From Acidobacteriota bacterium (GTDB taxonomy: Bacteria > Actinomycetota > Acidimicrobiia > Acidimicrobiales > RAAP-2): DNA of 36,983 nucleotides. This document shows, in pieces, positions 28,455 through 36,893 of this stretch; the first letter of the stretch is position 1, and the number at the start of each line of letters is the position of its first letter. The notes beneath the pieces are model-generated. The model saw only the letters and a list, made by a program, of their open reading frames with translations, was not told where the DNA came from and made no database searches. The translations under genes and the position numbers were made by a program. The DNA lies in the NCBI GenBank assembly GCA_018970215.1, contig JAGWWX010000010.1, positions 1-36,983 on the forward strand. The letters are read 5' to 3'.

Positions 28455-29147
28455 ATGGAGGGGACTGTCGCACTCGTTGGATCCGGTGAGTATCTCCCGT
28501 CAATGCGTCCGATCGAGAAGATGCTGTTGGAGAATCGTCCGCCACGATTTGTGCAGATTGCCACGGCGGCGGTACCCGATGGCGATGAGCGTGTGGCGTA
28601 CTGGCATGACCTTGGACGAGCTCAGGCCGAGTCTCTTGGAGTTACCTGCGTCATCGCAACCGTGGCAAATCGCGACGAGGCAAACAATCCTCGGTTTGTC
28701 GAGCTCATTCGTAATGCAGGGCTGATCTATCTGTCGGGTGGGCACCCCGGGTTTCTCGCCGACGTCCTGCGTGACACCGCACTCTGGCATCAGATTGTTG
28801 CGGAGTGGCGTCAGGGCGCATCGCTCGCCGGCTGTAGCGCTGGGGCCATGGCGATGTGCTCATGGGTGCCCTCGCTGCGTCACCCGTTTGATAACGGTGT
28901 GCGAGGACTCGGACTCTTCCCCCGACTTCGCGTCATTCCACATTTCGACGCTTTCTACCAACGCGTGCCGTCCATCGTTGATCGATTCATTCACGGGAAG
29001 GATGAGAGTGTGTCGCTCATCGGAATCGACGAAGAAACCGCGATTGTCGGTGGCCCAGTGAATTGGACGGTGGTGGGACGAGGTTCCGCCTGGCGTCTCG
29101 ATGGCGAACGGATCCAGCTGCCCGCAGGGTCGGTGTTGACGCTCTAG
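28455..29147 (+). CDS. S51-type peptidase (cyanophycinase/dipeptidase E-like)
   Basis: The 230-aa product has the class I glutaminase-like fold of peptidase S51: ALVGSGEYL at the start, IYLSGGHPGFLADVL, and the nucleophile Ser128 in AGCSAGAMAM. A His-rich segment (VIPHFDAF) supplies the likely catalytic His. It would cleave Asp-linked or cyanophycin-type dipeptides or another small peptide. ATG 28455 is preferred over GTG 28449 because of the -10 spacing. It is followed after 9 nt by the DUF2804 gene. Confidence 0.85.
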   Translation: MEGTVALVGSGEYLPSMRPIEKMLLENRPPRFVQIATAAVPDGDERVAYWHDLGRAQAESLGVTCVIATVANRDEANNPRFVELIRNAGLIYLSGGHPGFLADVLRDTALWHQIVAEWRQGASLAGCSAGAMAMCSWVPSLRHPFDNGVRGLGLFPRLRVIPHFDAFYQRVPSIVDRFIHGKDESVSLIGIDEETAIVGGPVNWTVVGRGSAWRLDGERIQLPAGSVLTL

Positions 29148-29150
29148 CGT
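29145..29150 (+). promoter_or_regulatory. -10 hexamer TAGCGT overlapping the upstream stop codon
   Basis: TAGCGT, 6 nt, then GTG at 29157. The first three bases are the stop codon of the S51-like gene. It may be a leaderless internal promoter, or read-through from the upstream gene may suffice. Confidence 0.4.
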
Positions 29151-29156
29151 TGCATC

Positions 29157-30191
29157 GTGACAACGAACGAGCGCGAAATTACTTCTCCGGTCGACCTCTG
29201 TCTTCCAAACGGGAGGGAGCTCAATCCTGCGGCGCGAGGATGGTCACGCTTCCCACTACACCACGACAACCTCGGGCCGTACCACAACCGTAATAAGCGG
29301 TGGGACTACTGGGCCATTATTAGCCGGGACTTTGTCGTGAGTTGTGTCGTCGCGGATATCGACGTCTTCGGGCTCGCGGATATCTATTGGGCCGACTTCG
29401 CGACGGGCGAGAGTGGAGGATCGGCCGTCGTCGTTCCCTCGGGCGACCAACTCCGACTTCCCGCGACGGTCGGGGCGCACCCCGTCGTCGTGACGAGCGG
29501 AGATTTTTCGCTATCTCTTCACGACGACGAGCGGGGAACACATTTTCGTATCACGTGGCGTGAGAGTGACGGTCGCGACGGAGAAGTTGAGATGACCGTG
29601 GAAAACCCGATCGGTCACGAATCTCTCAATGTGGTTATCCCGTGGGACAACGAGATATTCAATTTCACGTCCAAGCAACAGGCCCGTGCCGCACACGGAT
29701 TTCGTCGCGTCGGCGAAGAGACATGGTCATTTGGTGGCGATTCGGGGTGTGATGCCTGGGGCGTGCTCGACGTCGGGCGTGGTCGATGGCCCGACAGCAT
29801 TGTGTGGAACTGGGGTGGTGGTGCCGGACGGGTGGGTGAACGCACTATTGGGCTTCAGTTCGGAGGAAAGTGGACGGAGGGCAGCGGCGCAACCGAAAAC
29901 GCAGTACTCGTTGATGGCCGCCTCCACAAAATCGGTCGCGAACTTATCTTCGACTACGACTGGAATCACCCAATGGAGCCGTGGACCGTTCGAGATCCGG
30001 GCGGTCAATTAGAACTAACCCTCTTCCCCCGATACGACAAATACACCCACACGGATGTCTCGGCGACGCTCGGCAGCGAGGTGCATCAGGTTTTCGGTCG
30101 AATGGAAGGATCGCTGACGACGGACGACGGAGAGACCCTGTACTTCAACGATGTCCTGGGATTCATTGAAGAGGCCCGGCAACGCTGGTAG
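29157..30191 (+). CDS. DUF2804 family protein
   Basis: This 344-aa protein matches DUF2804 in length and pattern: NKRWDYWAI near residue 45, FTSKQQARAAHG, WGVLDVGRGRWPDSIVWNWG and the C-terminal PMEPWTV. It is a soluble, beta-rich protein of unknown biochemical role, often near lipid or surface genes. The GTG start at 29157 has no Shine-Dalgarno sequence and shows the leaderless spacing. Its stop lies 2 nt from the stop of the convergent SDR gene. Confidence 0.85.
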   Translation: MTTNEREITSPVDLCLPNGRELNPAARGWSRFPLHHDNLGPYHNRNKRWDYWAIISRDFVVSCVVADIDVFGLADIYWADFATGESGGSAVVVPSGDQLRLPATVGAHPVVVTSGDFSLSLHDDERGTHFRITWRESDGRDGEVEMTVENPIGHESLNVVIPWDNEIFNFTSKQQARAAHGFRRVGEETWSFGGDSGCDAWGVLDVGRGRWPDSIVWNWGGGAGRVGERTIGLQFGGKWTEGSGATENAVLVDGRLHKIGRELIFDYDWNHPMEPWTVRDPGGQLELTLFPRYDKYTHTDVSATLGSEVHQVFGRMEGSLTTDDGETLYFNDVLGFIEEARQRW

Positions 30192-30193
30192 GA

Positions 30194-30937
30194 CTACAGT
30201 CCGAACTGCTCCTTGAGCGCAGCGGGAACGAAATTATTCTCCTCCGTCGCGTCGGCTTCCACGAGACGTACCATTTCGTCGACCACTTCCTGCGGATCCA
30301 TTTGGCCCTCAGTGATCATCTGGCGCATCATTTGAAATAGGTCGGTGGAGCCAGCACTCACCGCGTCGTCACCAAACCACTCCCACATGGAATCGGCCAT
30401 GCGATCGTTAAACCCTGTGAGATACGGTCCAGGATTCAATAAGCAGACGTCGATTCCCAGGCCGAATAACTCACCGCGCAAAGTCTTGCCCATCCCCTCG
30501 AGAGCAAATTTGCTCATGGTGTAGGGACCAAAGCCAGGCCCCGCGAGATGCCCCGCAATGGAGCTGACGATGATGACACGGCCAGAACCACGCTGCACCA
30601 TCTGCGGCAGCACGGCCTGCGTTACCCGCAACGTGCCAAAGACATTGACGTCAAAGACCTTACGGACTAGCGCCTCGGGGACGTCGGCGAGTGGCCCCGT
30701 TTGTCCAAAACCCGCATTGTTGATAAGAACGTCAATATCCATGGACCGGAGCTTCTCGACGTCGGCCGTCGTGATGTCAACCTTCTCTACACACAGCGAT
30801 GGGGCTTCTTCTCGCAACGCGACAGCCTGTGCTTCAGTTTCCGTTGTGGCGATGACTGCATGCCCGCGCGCCGCGAGGGCGATGCTTGCTCCCTTGCCGA
30901 ACCCCGAGCCTGCACCGGTGATGAGGACGTTTTTCAC
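30194..30937 (-). CDS. short-chain dehydrogenase/reductase (SDR)
   Basis: A 247-aa classical SDR: TGAGSGFGKG cofactor loop near residue 7, NNAGFG, catalytic Ser in IVSSIAGH and YTMSK (Tyr-x-x-x-Lys). It reduces or oxidises an unknown alcohol/ketone with NAD(P). The start is GTG 30937, overlapping the DoxX-like stop (GTGA). The longer reading from 30964 is not needed. It is coupled to the upstream DoxX-like gene. Confidence 0.92.
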   Translation of the reverse strand: MKNVLITGAGSGFGKGASIALAARGHAVIATTETEAQAVALREEAPSLCVEKVDITTADVEKLRSMDIDVLINNAGFGQTGPLADVPEALVRKVFDVNVFGTLRVTQAVLPQMVQRGSGRVIIVSSIAGHLAGPGFGPYTMSKFALEGMGKTLRGELFGLGIDVCLLNPGPYLTGFNDRMADSMWEWFGDDAVSAGSTDLFQMMRQMITEGQMDPQEVVDEMVRLVEADATEENNFVPAALKEQFGL

Positions 30938-31290
30938 GGCGCCATCAACCCGGCAACTACGCACGCCACCGAAAGCCCGAGTAGCAACATGGCGGGCAGT
31001 GCCTTCGCCTGCGGATCGTTGACTTTCTTATGCGTCCTCAGGGCGAGGATGAAGTAGACGACAAATCCCGCACTGGCGAGTAGCCCTACTTTGGGAGCAA
31101 CCATTCCGATGATGAGACCCCAGGCGCCCACCAATTTGATCAGCCCGAGGACTCGCTCAAAACCCGGCTGATAGCCCCACCGTGCCACGTCGGCCTTCAG
31201 AGCGGCCGGTCCGACAAAGTCGTAGATCGCCGAGAGCGAAGCGATAATGGCCAAAATGAGAAAAAAGACTGTGTATGCGTCACTGTTCAT
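30934..31290 (-). CDS. DoxX-like small membrane protein
   Basis: The 118-aa protein has four hydrophobic segments and the DoxX-like layout (GLIKLVGAWGLIIGM, LLASAGFVVYFILAL). It is a small integral membrane protein of unclear function, possibly linked to redox or sulfur metabolism. It is leaderless by its TAGGGT 6 nt before ATG 31290. It overlaps the SDR start by 4 nt. Confidence 0.88.
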   Translation of the reverse strand: MNSDAYTVFFLILAIIASLSAIYDFVGPAALKADVARWGYQPGFERVLGLIKLVGAWGLIIGMVAPKVGLLASAGFVVYFILALRTHKKVNDPQAKALPAMLLLGLSVACVVAGLMAP

Positions 31291-31296
31291 ATGACC

Positions 31297-31302
31297 ACCC
31301 TA
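31297..31302 (-). promoter_or_regulatory. -10 hexamer TAGGGT for the DoxX-like/SDR operon
   Basis: Minus-strand TAGGGT, 6 nt, then ATG at 31290. No Shine-Dalgarno sequence is visible. Confidence 0.5.
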
Positions 31303-31409
31303 GGAGTATTCGGTCACGATGACGATGCAATCACCGGATGGCTCTCGTGGTCCGTGTTCGACGAACCGCGGCACGGTTGTTCATCATTCCTGCACCAGTG
31401 TGACCTCGC

Positions 31410-31443
31410 GAGCCCGGGGCGGGGGGAGATCCACCCCGGGCTC
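31410..31443. repeat. 10-bp perfect GC-rich inverted repeat
   Basis: GAGCCCGGGG at 31410-31419 pairs perfectly with CCCCGGGCTC at 31434-31443 across a 14-nt G-rich loop. It lies just past the stop of the small gene at 31452-31595 and could end its transcript, though no T-run follows on either strand. Otherwise 31303-31451 shows no gene. Confidence 0.6.
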
Positions 31444-31451
31444 GATCGTTG

Positions 31452-31595
31452 CTACATGGAGTGCTGTAGCGATTGAGGTGAGGCGTGCGACATCTTTTGG
31501 TGATGGCGCTTTTCGTGCTGGTACGCCTCGCGCACAATGAGGCCAACTAGTGAAAAGAAGACGACCGGAAGAAGTAGTACGAGCACTGAGTCCAT
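31452..31595 (-). CDS. 47-aa single-pass membrane microprotein, His-rich tail
   Basis: A short ORF encodes a hydrophobic helix (residues about 4-21, VLVLLLPVVFFSLVGLIV) followed by a charged, His-rich tail (REAYQHEKRHHQKMSH; six His in the C-terminal half). It has a good Shine-Dalgarno sequence (AAAGGA, 31607-31602) 6 nt before ATG 31595. The strong ribosome-binding site, the intact helix and the hairpin after the stop argue for a real gene. No family is recognised. The tail could bind metal or a partner protein. It lies 85 nt downstream of the EamA gene on the same strand. Confidence 0.65.
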   Translation of the reverse strand: MDSVLVLLLPVVFFSLVGLIVREAYQHEKRHHQKMSHASPQSLQHSM

Positions 31596-31680
31596 CAGAA
31601 TTCCTTTCTCTGAAACACAACGTACGGCGCTGTTCTAAAAACCCTGTGAAAGATTTTGAAGAGTGAGGTAAGAAATGTCG

Positions 31681-32490
31681 CTAGAGGCTGAGGAGAACGA
31701 CGCCCGCGACGACAAGCACGGCAGGGGGAATCAAACGACGCGCCGTCCCCTCCCGGAAGACAACCACGCCGAGTACGGCCGCCCAGAAGACACCGGTTTC
31801 TCTCAACGCACTGACAGTGCCGAGTGCAGTACGCGTCTGAGCCCACAGAACAGTGAAGTAACCCAGCATCGAGATCACGCCCCCGGCGGCACCCAGTGCA
31901 ATACGTGGTCGCGGCGGGCGCCACGCCCAACCTCGTCGGACGGTCACCGCCAGCGTCCACGACAGAGACTGAAGAAAAAACAGAGTGATTGCGTACTGCA
32001 GCGACGAACCTGCCACCCGCACACCAAATCCATCAATCACTGTGTATACGGCAATGGCGATACCCGTGGAGATTGCCCACCACACCGCCGGTGACGACGC
32101 TGATTGGTTCAATGAACGACGACTGAGCAATACAACACCGCAGGTCACCACCACAACTCCGGTGGCGGTACGGACACCCAGTTTCTCATCCGCAAAAATC
32201 ACCCCGCCGCATGACACGAGGAGTGGCGCAATGCCACGTGCAATTGGATATGACTGAGAGAAATCACCGTGACGATACGCCGCCATGAGTACCAACTCAT
32301 AGATCTGATGCATAACGACGGCAGCGAGTATGTAGGGTACGGCCGCGCGCTGCGGTAAACCAACAAATGGCAGTGCTGTCGCGCACACAGCCAATACTCC
32401 GAGATTCAAAAGTGCGAAACTGTCACGCACATCACCCAGGCCCTTAGCGATGGCGTTCCAAAGGGCGTGAAGGACGCCTGCACCGAGCAC
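31681..32490 (-). CDS. EamA-family (DMT) transporter
   Basis: The 269-aa product has about nine to ten hydrophobic segments in two related halves, typical of the drug/metabolite transporter superfamily: LHALWNAIAKG at the start, SYPIARGIAPL, and the second-half LRETGVFWAAVLGVVVFRE. It probably exports or imports a small metabolite. GTG 32490 is the only usable start in the frame (the upstream open frame has no ATG/GTG/TTG). No ribosome-binding site is visible. Confidence 0.9.
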   Translation of the reverse strand: MLGAGVLHALWNAIAKGLGDVRDSFALLNLGVLAVCATALPFVGLPQRAAVPYILAAVVMHQIYELVLMAAYRHGDFSQSYPIARGIAPLLVSCGGVIFADEKLGVRTATGVVVVTCGVVLLSRRSLNQSASSPAVWWAISTGIAIAVYTVIDGFGVRVAGSSLQYAITLFFLQSLSWTLAVTVRRGWAWRPPRPRIALGAAGGVISMLGYFTVLWAQTRTALGTVSALRETGVFWAAVLGVVVFREGTARRLIPPAVLVVAGVVLLSL

Positions 32491-32586
32491 GACGGCAACA
32501 ACATCAAGGCTGGGCGTGGAAGTAAGGGTGGAGAGCGGGATACGCCATTTTGTTCGCTGGCGGTATTGAAACTAGGTTTTCAATCC

Positions 32587-33141
32587 ATGAGCCCCTGCCT
32601 ACCAACGACCGGCGGCTCGCTCACCGTCTGGCTCGTGGGCAGTCTTTTGGTATGTTGCGGCGTCTATCTAGTGCGTCATTCACGACATCTCGTGGTGACG
32701 GCCCTCGTTGTCCTGATGATGAGCCTGGCGATGATGGCTAACTACTCAGTAGCACCCGCGGTTGCCGCATGTTCCCCCGACAATTCGTCCCTGTTGCGGG
32801 GAGAGTTGCGCGTTGAGGGAGGTTCGCTCTCCTCCTCCGAGCTCCCACTCATGACCGTCACGAACGCAACGACCACCATCACTGCGCGCTGGGGAACTCC
32901 CGAATCCCAGGGTGCGGATACCGTCGTCGGGTTCGCCTTTCCGGATATCACGCCTGGTGAATGGAGTCTCGAATTCACAGAGAGCGATGTCACGGCACTG
33001 AATCTCAGTCACTCCAGCTGGCCCCTCGTGGTGAACTCATCACGACTCCTCACGGGCGGCCCCTTGAACGCGACAACGGCCTCGCCCCAATACATTCCTG
33101 CGGGTGGGGTTCGACTGACTATCAGCGTGGTTCGAAGTTAA
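32587..33141 (+). CDS. membrane protein with N-terminal LPTTG motif
   Basis: This 184-aa protein starts MSPCLPTTGGSLTVW: a sortase-type LPxTG motif at residues 5-9, then a hydrophobic helix and RHSRH, i.e. a complete cell-wall sorting signal in form, but at the N-terminus instead of the C-terminus. A second helix (about 36-58) leads to a Ser/Thr-rich, probably extracellular domain (60-184). ATG 32587 has a TAGGTT 8 nt upstream (weak leaderless pattern). The longer in-frame reading from 32467 is antisense to the transporter gene and unlikely. Its stop interlocks with the convergent GT-C-like gene (TTAA). The function is unknown. Confidence 0.75.
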   Translation: MSPCLPTTGGSLTVWLVGSLLVCCGVYLVRHSRHLVVTALVVLMMSLAMMANYSVAPAVAACSPDNSSLLRGELRVEGGSLSSSELPLMTVTNATTTITARWGTPESQGADTVVGFAFPDITPGEWSLEFTESDVTALNLSHSSWPLVVNSSRLLTGGPLNATTASPQYIPAGGVRLTISVVRS

Positions 33142-34907
33142 GTCCTGAATCGAGAAACGTTCCACCAGATCAAGTTGTCTCTCATCCTGACTTGACCGGG
33201 CCCAAAGGCGTCGTTCAGTCGCGCTACCACCATGTCGGGGTTCCAGCCGGAGTATTCAAGGACGATCGTATGAACATGATGGATCGAGACAAAAGTGAGA
33301 AGAGCCCGGGTCATCTCCGGACCTCGTGGCAAGACCGGGCCGACAGGAACGTTGTAGAGACTGAGCAGTTCGGGGCTGAGGTAACCGTGGGCAAAGAGAT
33401 TGAAGACTGCCCGAGGTTCTCGAGGTTGAACTGACTGACCAGAACCATCGGGACCCGGAACCGTCACCTGTCCACCAATCAGGCGGTATCGCATTCCCGC
33501 TACCGCCTGATCCAACATCGGAGTGTTGATGATGTTTTGCGGATAGGGATATGTCAGCACCACTGACCGATTTGGGATGACACCGCGACCTTCGGGTGAA
33601 TCGAACCACCCCTTGGGTGTGACGCTGGAGGTGGCGAATGCCTGATTTGGGACATACGCCGCTACCAGAAGAATTCCGGCGAATGCGACCATCCATCGAT
33701 ACGCCGACCGGCGGCGCCAAAGGTCATCCATCGCGAACCCAATGACTAACGACATAGCTATTGACGAAATAATTTGAAAGTTGAGAGGATGCGCAGAGCT
33801 AAATCCAGGAAGATATTGAAGAAGGGCGTAGGGACCCGGAATCGATGCGCCGCCCTTGGTCCAAGAAATGTTGGGGCCGAACGACAGCAAAATTGCCGCC
33901 ACCGATACCCACGTCAGACAACAAATCTCACGTCGCCGTCGCTGACTCCACGCGGCAACGAAAAAGCTTGCGATCAGTGGAAGACCTATGTAGCTCGCGT
34001 TACCAAATGCCCCAGAAAGAAAACCTGGATGGTATGTCGCTTCTGCCACTGGCTGCCACCAAGCCCACGACCCCGGATTTATGGTGTCTCTAAGCCGTGT
34101 TGAGTAGCTCATTAACCAATCGTGAGGTGGACCACTTAACGCCTGCGTACCGAATCGAAACTCGTACAGCGGGTAAGCCAAGAGCGCTACCGTCACCACT
34201 GCCCATAATGTGACCGCCCTCAGCCTTTCGACGAACACTGGTGTTCGCCACGTTGAGCGGAGTCGAATCACCACGTAAATTGCGATAGGTATTGCCAAAA
34301 TAAAGAGGCGCTCCAGCGAGACCAACGCACTCCATAGCGTCCATGCCGCGGCATGAACGACCCCATTCCACCGTGATCTCTTCCCCTCCATGAGTTGCCA
34401 TACGGCATCGAGGAGCCACGGCGTTCCGAGCGCGAATATCAAGAAGGGTTGTCCCTGGCCGTGTATCAGACGGACAGGTGCAAAACCAATCAATGTTCCG
34501 ACGAATAGAGCAGCACCGAGGCTCAACCCCCACCGTCGAGCGACGAAGGCGTAGCTCCACGTCGTGGCCGCAATACCGAGGATAAAGACCAGGTTGAGTG
34601 CCACGATTGGTCCAAAGTGCAGCGTCACGGGCGCGAACAATGCACCAACCGCAATCGTCGATGTGTTGGCCAACATATTTGCCCCGTCGGGCACATTGAT
34701 GAGATGCGAGACGAATGGATTTGACAGAGTCGCAATGGCATGCGCCGTATGAGCCAAGAACCACGCCGCTTGGTTTGGATCGCCATTTCCAAACCCGACC
34801 ATGGTTGTCGCAAGATGCGGCAGAAGATGCTGGTACAGGATGAGGGAGATGCCTAGGCAAACGAGGGCGGCGAGAACCCAGACCTTTTTCTCCCCACGTG
34901 ACATCAC
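33138..34907 (-). CDS. multi-pass membrane protein, GT-C glycosyltransferase-like
   Basis: The 589-aa protein has a large N-terminal membrane part (about ten or more helices up to residue 430) and a hydrophilic C-terminal domain (about 430-589). The arrangement is that of GT-C/YfhO-like membrane glycosyltransferases, which use lipid-linked sugars outside the membrane. The first loop includes GFGNGDPNQAAWFL, where an acidic residue (Asp43) could be catalytic. The acceptor is unknown. The starts GTG 34907 and ATG 34904 are adjacent. TACTTT lies 5 or 8 nt upstream. Confidence 0.75.
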   Translation of the reverse strand: MMSRGEKKVWVLAALVCLGISLILYQHLLPHLATTMVGFGNGDPNQAAWFLAHTAHAIATLSNPFVSHLINVPDGANMLANTSTIAVGALFAPVTLHFGPIVALNLVFILGIAATTWSYAFVARRWGLSLGAALFVGTLIGFAPVRLIHGQGQPFLIFALGTPWLLDAVWQLMEGKRSRWNGVVHAAAWTLWSALVSLERLFILAIPIAIYVVIRLRSTWRTPVFVERLRAVTLWAVVTVALLAYPLYEFRFGTQALSGPPHDWLMSYSTRLRDTINPGSWAWWQPVAEATYHPGFLSGAFGNASYIGLPLIASFFVAAWSQRRRREICCLTWVSVAAILLSFGPNISWTKGGASIPGPYALLQYLPGFSSAHPLNFQIISSIAMSLVIGFAMDDLWRRRSAYRWMVAFAGILLVAAYVPNQAFATSSVTPKGWFDSPEGRGVIPNRSVVLTYPYPQNIINTPMLDQAVAGMRYRLIGGQVTVPGPDGSGQSVQPREPRAVFNLFAHGYLSPELLSLYNVPVGPVLPRGPEMTRALLTFVSIHHVHTIVLEYSGWNPDMVVARLNDAFGPGQVRMRDNLIWWNVSRFRT

Positions 34908-34977
34908 CTACGAAAGTAGCCAGTATTTCTGAGAATGTCCGTTCGCCCTGGGCAAATACGTCCTCTTTGGTCTCGTG

Positions 34978-34983
34978 TAGACT
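34978..34983 (+). promoter_or_regulatory. -10 hexamer TAGACT upstream of tRNA-Asp
   Basis: TAGACT fits the actinobacterial TANNNT -10 and lies about 40 bp before the tRNA-Asp, leaving room for a short 5' leader. No convincing -35 box is seen, so this is suggestive only. Confidence 0.4.
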
Positions 34984-35023
34984 TCCTATCTACGTCACAG
35001 CGCTTTGGCGAAGTGACACACCA

Positions 35024-35098
35024 GGACCTGTGGTGCAGCTCGGAGTGCACGCCGCCCTGTCAAGGCGGAGGTCGCGGGTTCAAATCCCGTCAGGTCCG
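35024..35098 (+). tRNA. tRNA-Asp (anticodon GTC)
   Basis: Acceptor GGACCTG (35024-35030) pairs with CAGGTCC (35091-35097). The anticodon stem 52-56/64-68 (of the 35000s) presents GTC at 35059-35061. The T arm has GGTTCAAATCC. The discriminator is G35098. CCA is not encoded, in contrast to the Glu and Phe tRNAs. It lies 28 bp before tRNA-Phe and is probably processed from the same transcript. Confidence 0.97.
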
Positions 35099-35126
35099 CT
35101 CGGTGTCCCCTGGGACAACGAAACCT

Positions 35127-35202
35127 GGTCGAGTAGCTCAGTTGGTAGAGCACACGCCTGAAAAGCGTGGGGTCACCGGATCGACGCCGGTCTCGACCAC
35201 CA
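35127..35202 (+). tRNA. tRNA-Phe (anticodon GAA)
   Basis: Acceptor GGTCGAG (35127-35133) pairs with CTCGACC (35192-35198). The anticodon loop holds GAA at 35160-35162. The 3' CCA (35200-35202) is encoded. A clear terminator follows at once. Confidence 0.97.
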
Positions 35203-35203
35203 A

Positions 35204-35229
35204 GGGCTCGGTGTACGCCGAGCCCTTTT
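35204..35229 (+). terminator. rho-independent terminator after tRNA-Phe
   Basis: GGGCTCGG (35204-35211), loop of 6 nt, perfect complement CCGAGCCC (35218-35225), then TTTT. It ends the tRNA-Asp/tRNA-Phe transcript only 12 bp before the next -10 box. Confidence 0.9.
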
Positions 35230-35241
35230 GTCGTCGTGGCA

Positions 35242-35247
35242 TAGTGT
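35242..35247 (+). promoter_or_regulatory. -10 hexamer TAGTGT, leaderless start of the serine hydrolase
   Basis: TAGTGT, 6 nt, ATG at 35254. The gene directly follows a strong terminator, so it needs its own promoter, which makes this instance the most convincing. Confidence 0.6.
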
Positions 35248-35253
35248 CGAACT

Positions 35254-36318
35254 ATGTCCGATCTGCCTCGTATTGAGCCGCGATACGCACCCCAGCCACT
35301 CGGGCTTGCGTGGCCTACCCACGAGTGGGCATCGGACGTGCATTCGCTGGACCCCGTGGTACGTGAGATTGCCGATCGTGCATTCGATGATCCCGCGGTG
35401 GCCGAAACGCGAACAGTACTCGTTGTACAGCACGGGAAAATCGTGTACGAACGTTATGCCGGATCGCTGCCCTCGTTTATCGATCAAGGTGCAGTAATTG
35501 ACAAGGACACGACGCAAATCTCGTGGTCAATGGCAAAGTCGATGACTCACTTTTTCACGGGGATTCTCATTGACGAACAACGCCTCACGCTCGATGAACC
35601 CGTTCGTATTCCCGAATGGTCTAGCGATGGACGTTCCGCCATCACGCTGCGCCACCTTCTCTCCATGCGTGATGGACTTGAATTTGTTGAGGACTACTTA
35701 CCCGACCACCCCAGTGACGTCATTGCGATGTTGTTTGGGGAGGGTCAAAATGACGTTGCCGGCTACACCATTGCCCGACCGCTGGCGCACACACCGGGTG
35801 AAGTATGGAACTACTCCAGTGGAACGACCAACATCATCTGTCGGATTTTGGCTGATGCTGTAGGACCGGGTTCCATCTTCCACGACTTTATGAATCAACG
35901 CCTCTTCGAACCACTCGGAATGCGAAGTGCTGTTCCCAAGTTTGATGCTCGCGGGACTTTCATTGGGTCAAGTTACGTCTACGCCACCGCACGAGATTTC
36001 GCGCGATTCGGCTACCTCTATCTACGAGGTGGTGAATGGGACGGTCGACAACTCGTATCTCGCGAATGGTGTGACACTGCACAGATTCCCTTGAGTCGTG
36101 ACGATGAGTCGGGGGCTTTCTACTCGTTGCAGTGGTGGGTCACGGGGGACGAGTTTGGTTCGTATTGGGCCAACGGATATGAAGGTCAACTCATCACGGT
36201 TGTTCCGACCCTCGATGCGGTCATCGTGCGTCTCGGAGCCACGGATGCCACACGATACCCAGCTCTGCGGAATTGGAGAAATGACTTACTCCATGCGATG
36301 CACCACGCAGATCACTAG
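35254..36318 (+). CDS. class C beta-lactamase-like serine hydrolase
   Basis: The 354-aa product has the penicillin-binding/beta-lactamase class C fold: SMAKS (Ser-x-x-Lys nucleophile motif) near residue 94, and the Tyr-Ser motif NYSSGTTN near residue 190. DARGTFIGSSYVYATARD is also typical of the esterase/beta-lactamase group (EstB-like). No signal peptide is seen, so it is probably a cytoplasmic esterase or amidase rather than a drug-resistance enzyme. It is leaderless by spacing. Confidence 0.92.
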   Translation: MSDLPRIEPRYAPQPLGLAWPTHEWASDVHSLDPVVREIADRAFDDPAVAETRTVLVVQHGKIVYERYAGSLPSFIDQGAVIDKDTTQISWSMAKSMTHFFTGILIDEQRLTLDEPVRIPEWSSDGRSAITLRHLLSMRDGLEFVEDYLPDHPSDVIAMLFGEGQNDVAGYTIARPLAHTPGEVWNYSSGTTNIICRILADAVGPGSIFHDFMNQRLFEPLGMRSAVPKFDARGTFIGSSYVYATARDFARFGYLYLRGGEWDGRQLVSREWCDTAQIPLSRDDESGAFYSLQWWVTGDEFGSYWANGYEGQLITVVPTLDAVIVRLGATDATRYPALRNWRNDLLHAMHHADH

Positions 36319-36519
36319 ACATCAGCCTGCAGTATGGCCTGCTGTCGATTTTGGCGTTGTATCGAAATGTACTTCGCGAGACGCCTGTTGCTTCCGAAAG
36401 CTCGACGAGATCAGTTGGCGAACTCCAATCACTTAATTCGCTACTTAGAGTTTGAGAAGCGCGGCGAACCCTCACCGTACGTACTCGGCATATCCCTAGT
36501 TGATATGCCATCAATCGGA

Positions 36520-36687
36520 TTACAGCAACGTTCCATCAAAGTGAACGAGACCTGTGGTTCCTGCGGAAATCGATGTTTCCTTGCAGAACAGCGACACGGT
36601 GTTGATGGTTTGATCCTTGGCAGCAGCAGCGGCCCGGAATACTGCGCATTGCGCCTCAAATACGTCCGTTCCGATTTCCAGCAACAT
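36520..36687 (-). CDS. possible 55-aa small protein
   Basis: The stretch 36319-36893 has no clear long gene and lower GC than its neighbours. This minus-strand ORF starts ATG 36687 with a good ribosome-binding site (AGGA, 5-nt spacer) and encodes 55 residues with protein-like composition (MLLEIGTDVFEAQ, an Ala run, then beta-like TVSLFCKE). A 136-aa plus-strand ORF (36334-36744) competes with it but has an unlikely Arg/Cys-rich start and no ribosome-binding site. I recognise neither. Confidence 0.35.
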   Translation of the reverse strand: MLLEIGTDVFEAQCAVFRAAAAAKDQTINTVSLFCKETSISAGTTGLVHFDGTLL

Positions 36688-36893
36688 TTCTTTCCTGTAT
36701 TTGAGTCGAAGTTTTCAAATAAGAGCGCTGGAACCCCAGAGTAGGAGTTGCTCGCTTCCGTTTCCTTGCTGCTCTTGTACGAACATACGACTTCAGCATC
36801 ACATTGCTGATTTGAAAGTAGTCACACACAGGAGGTAGTGAAGTGGGCACGACGTGGGGCGCACGGTAAACAGGTGCATTTAAATTTGGGCAG

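Noticed and set aside
31410-31443. The GC-rich inverted repeat as a standard rho-independent terminator
   Set aside because: No run of T follows the stem on either strand, so it is listed only as an inverted repeat.
32467-32586. N-terminal extension of the LPTTG protein from ATG 32467
   Set aside because: The extension is largely antisense to the 5' part of the EamA gene, polar and without a signal peptide. The ATG at 32587 gives a compact membrane protein.
36334-36744. 136-aa plus-strand ORF after the serine hydrolase
   Set aside because: It starts with an unlikely Cys/Arg-rich stretch, has no ribosome-binding site or -10 spacing, and simply continues the frame of the gene before it after its stop. 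An opposing small ORF looks better.
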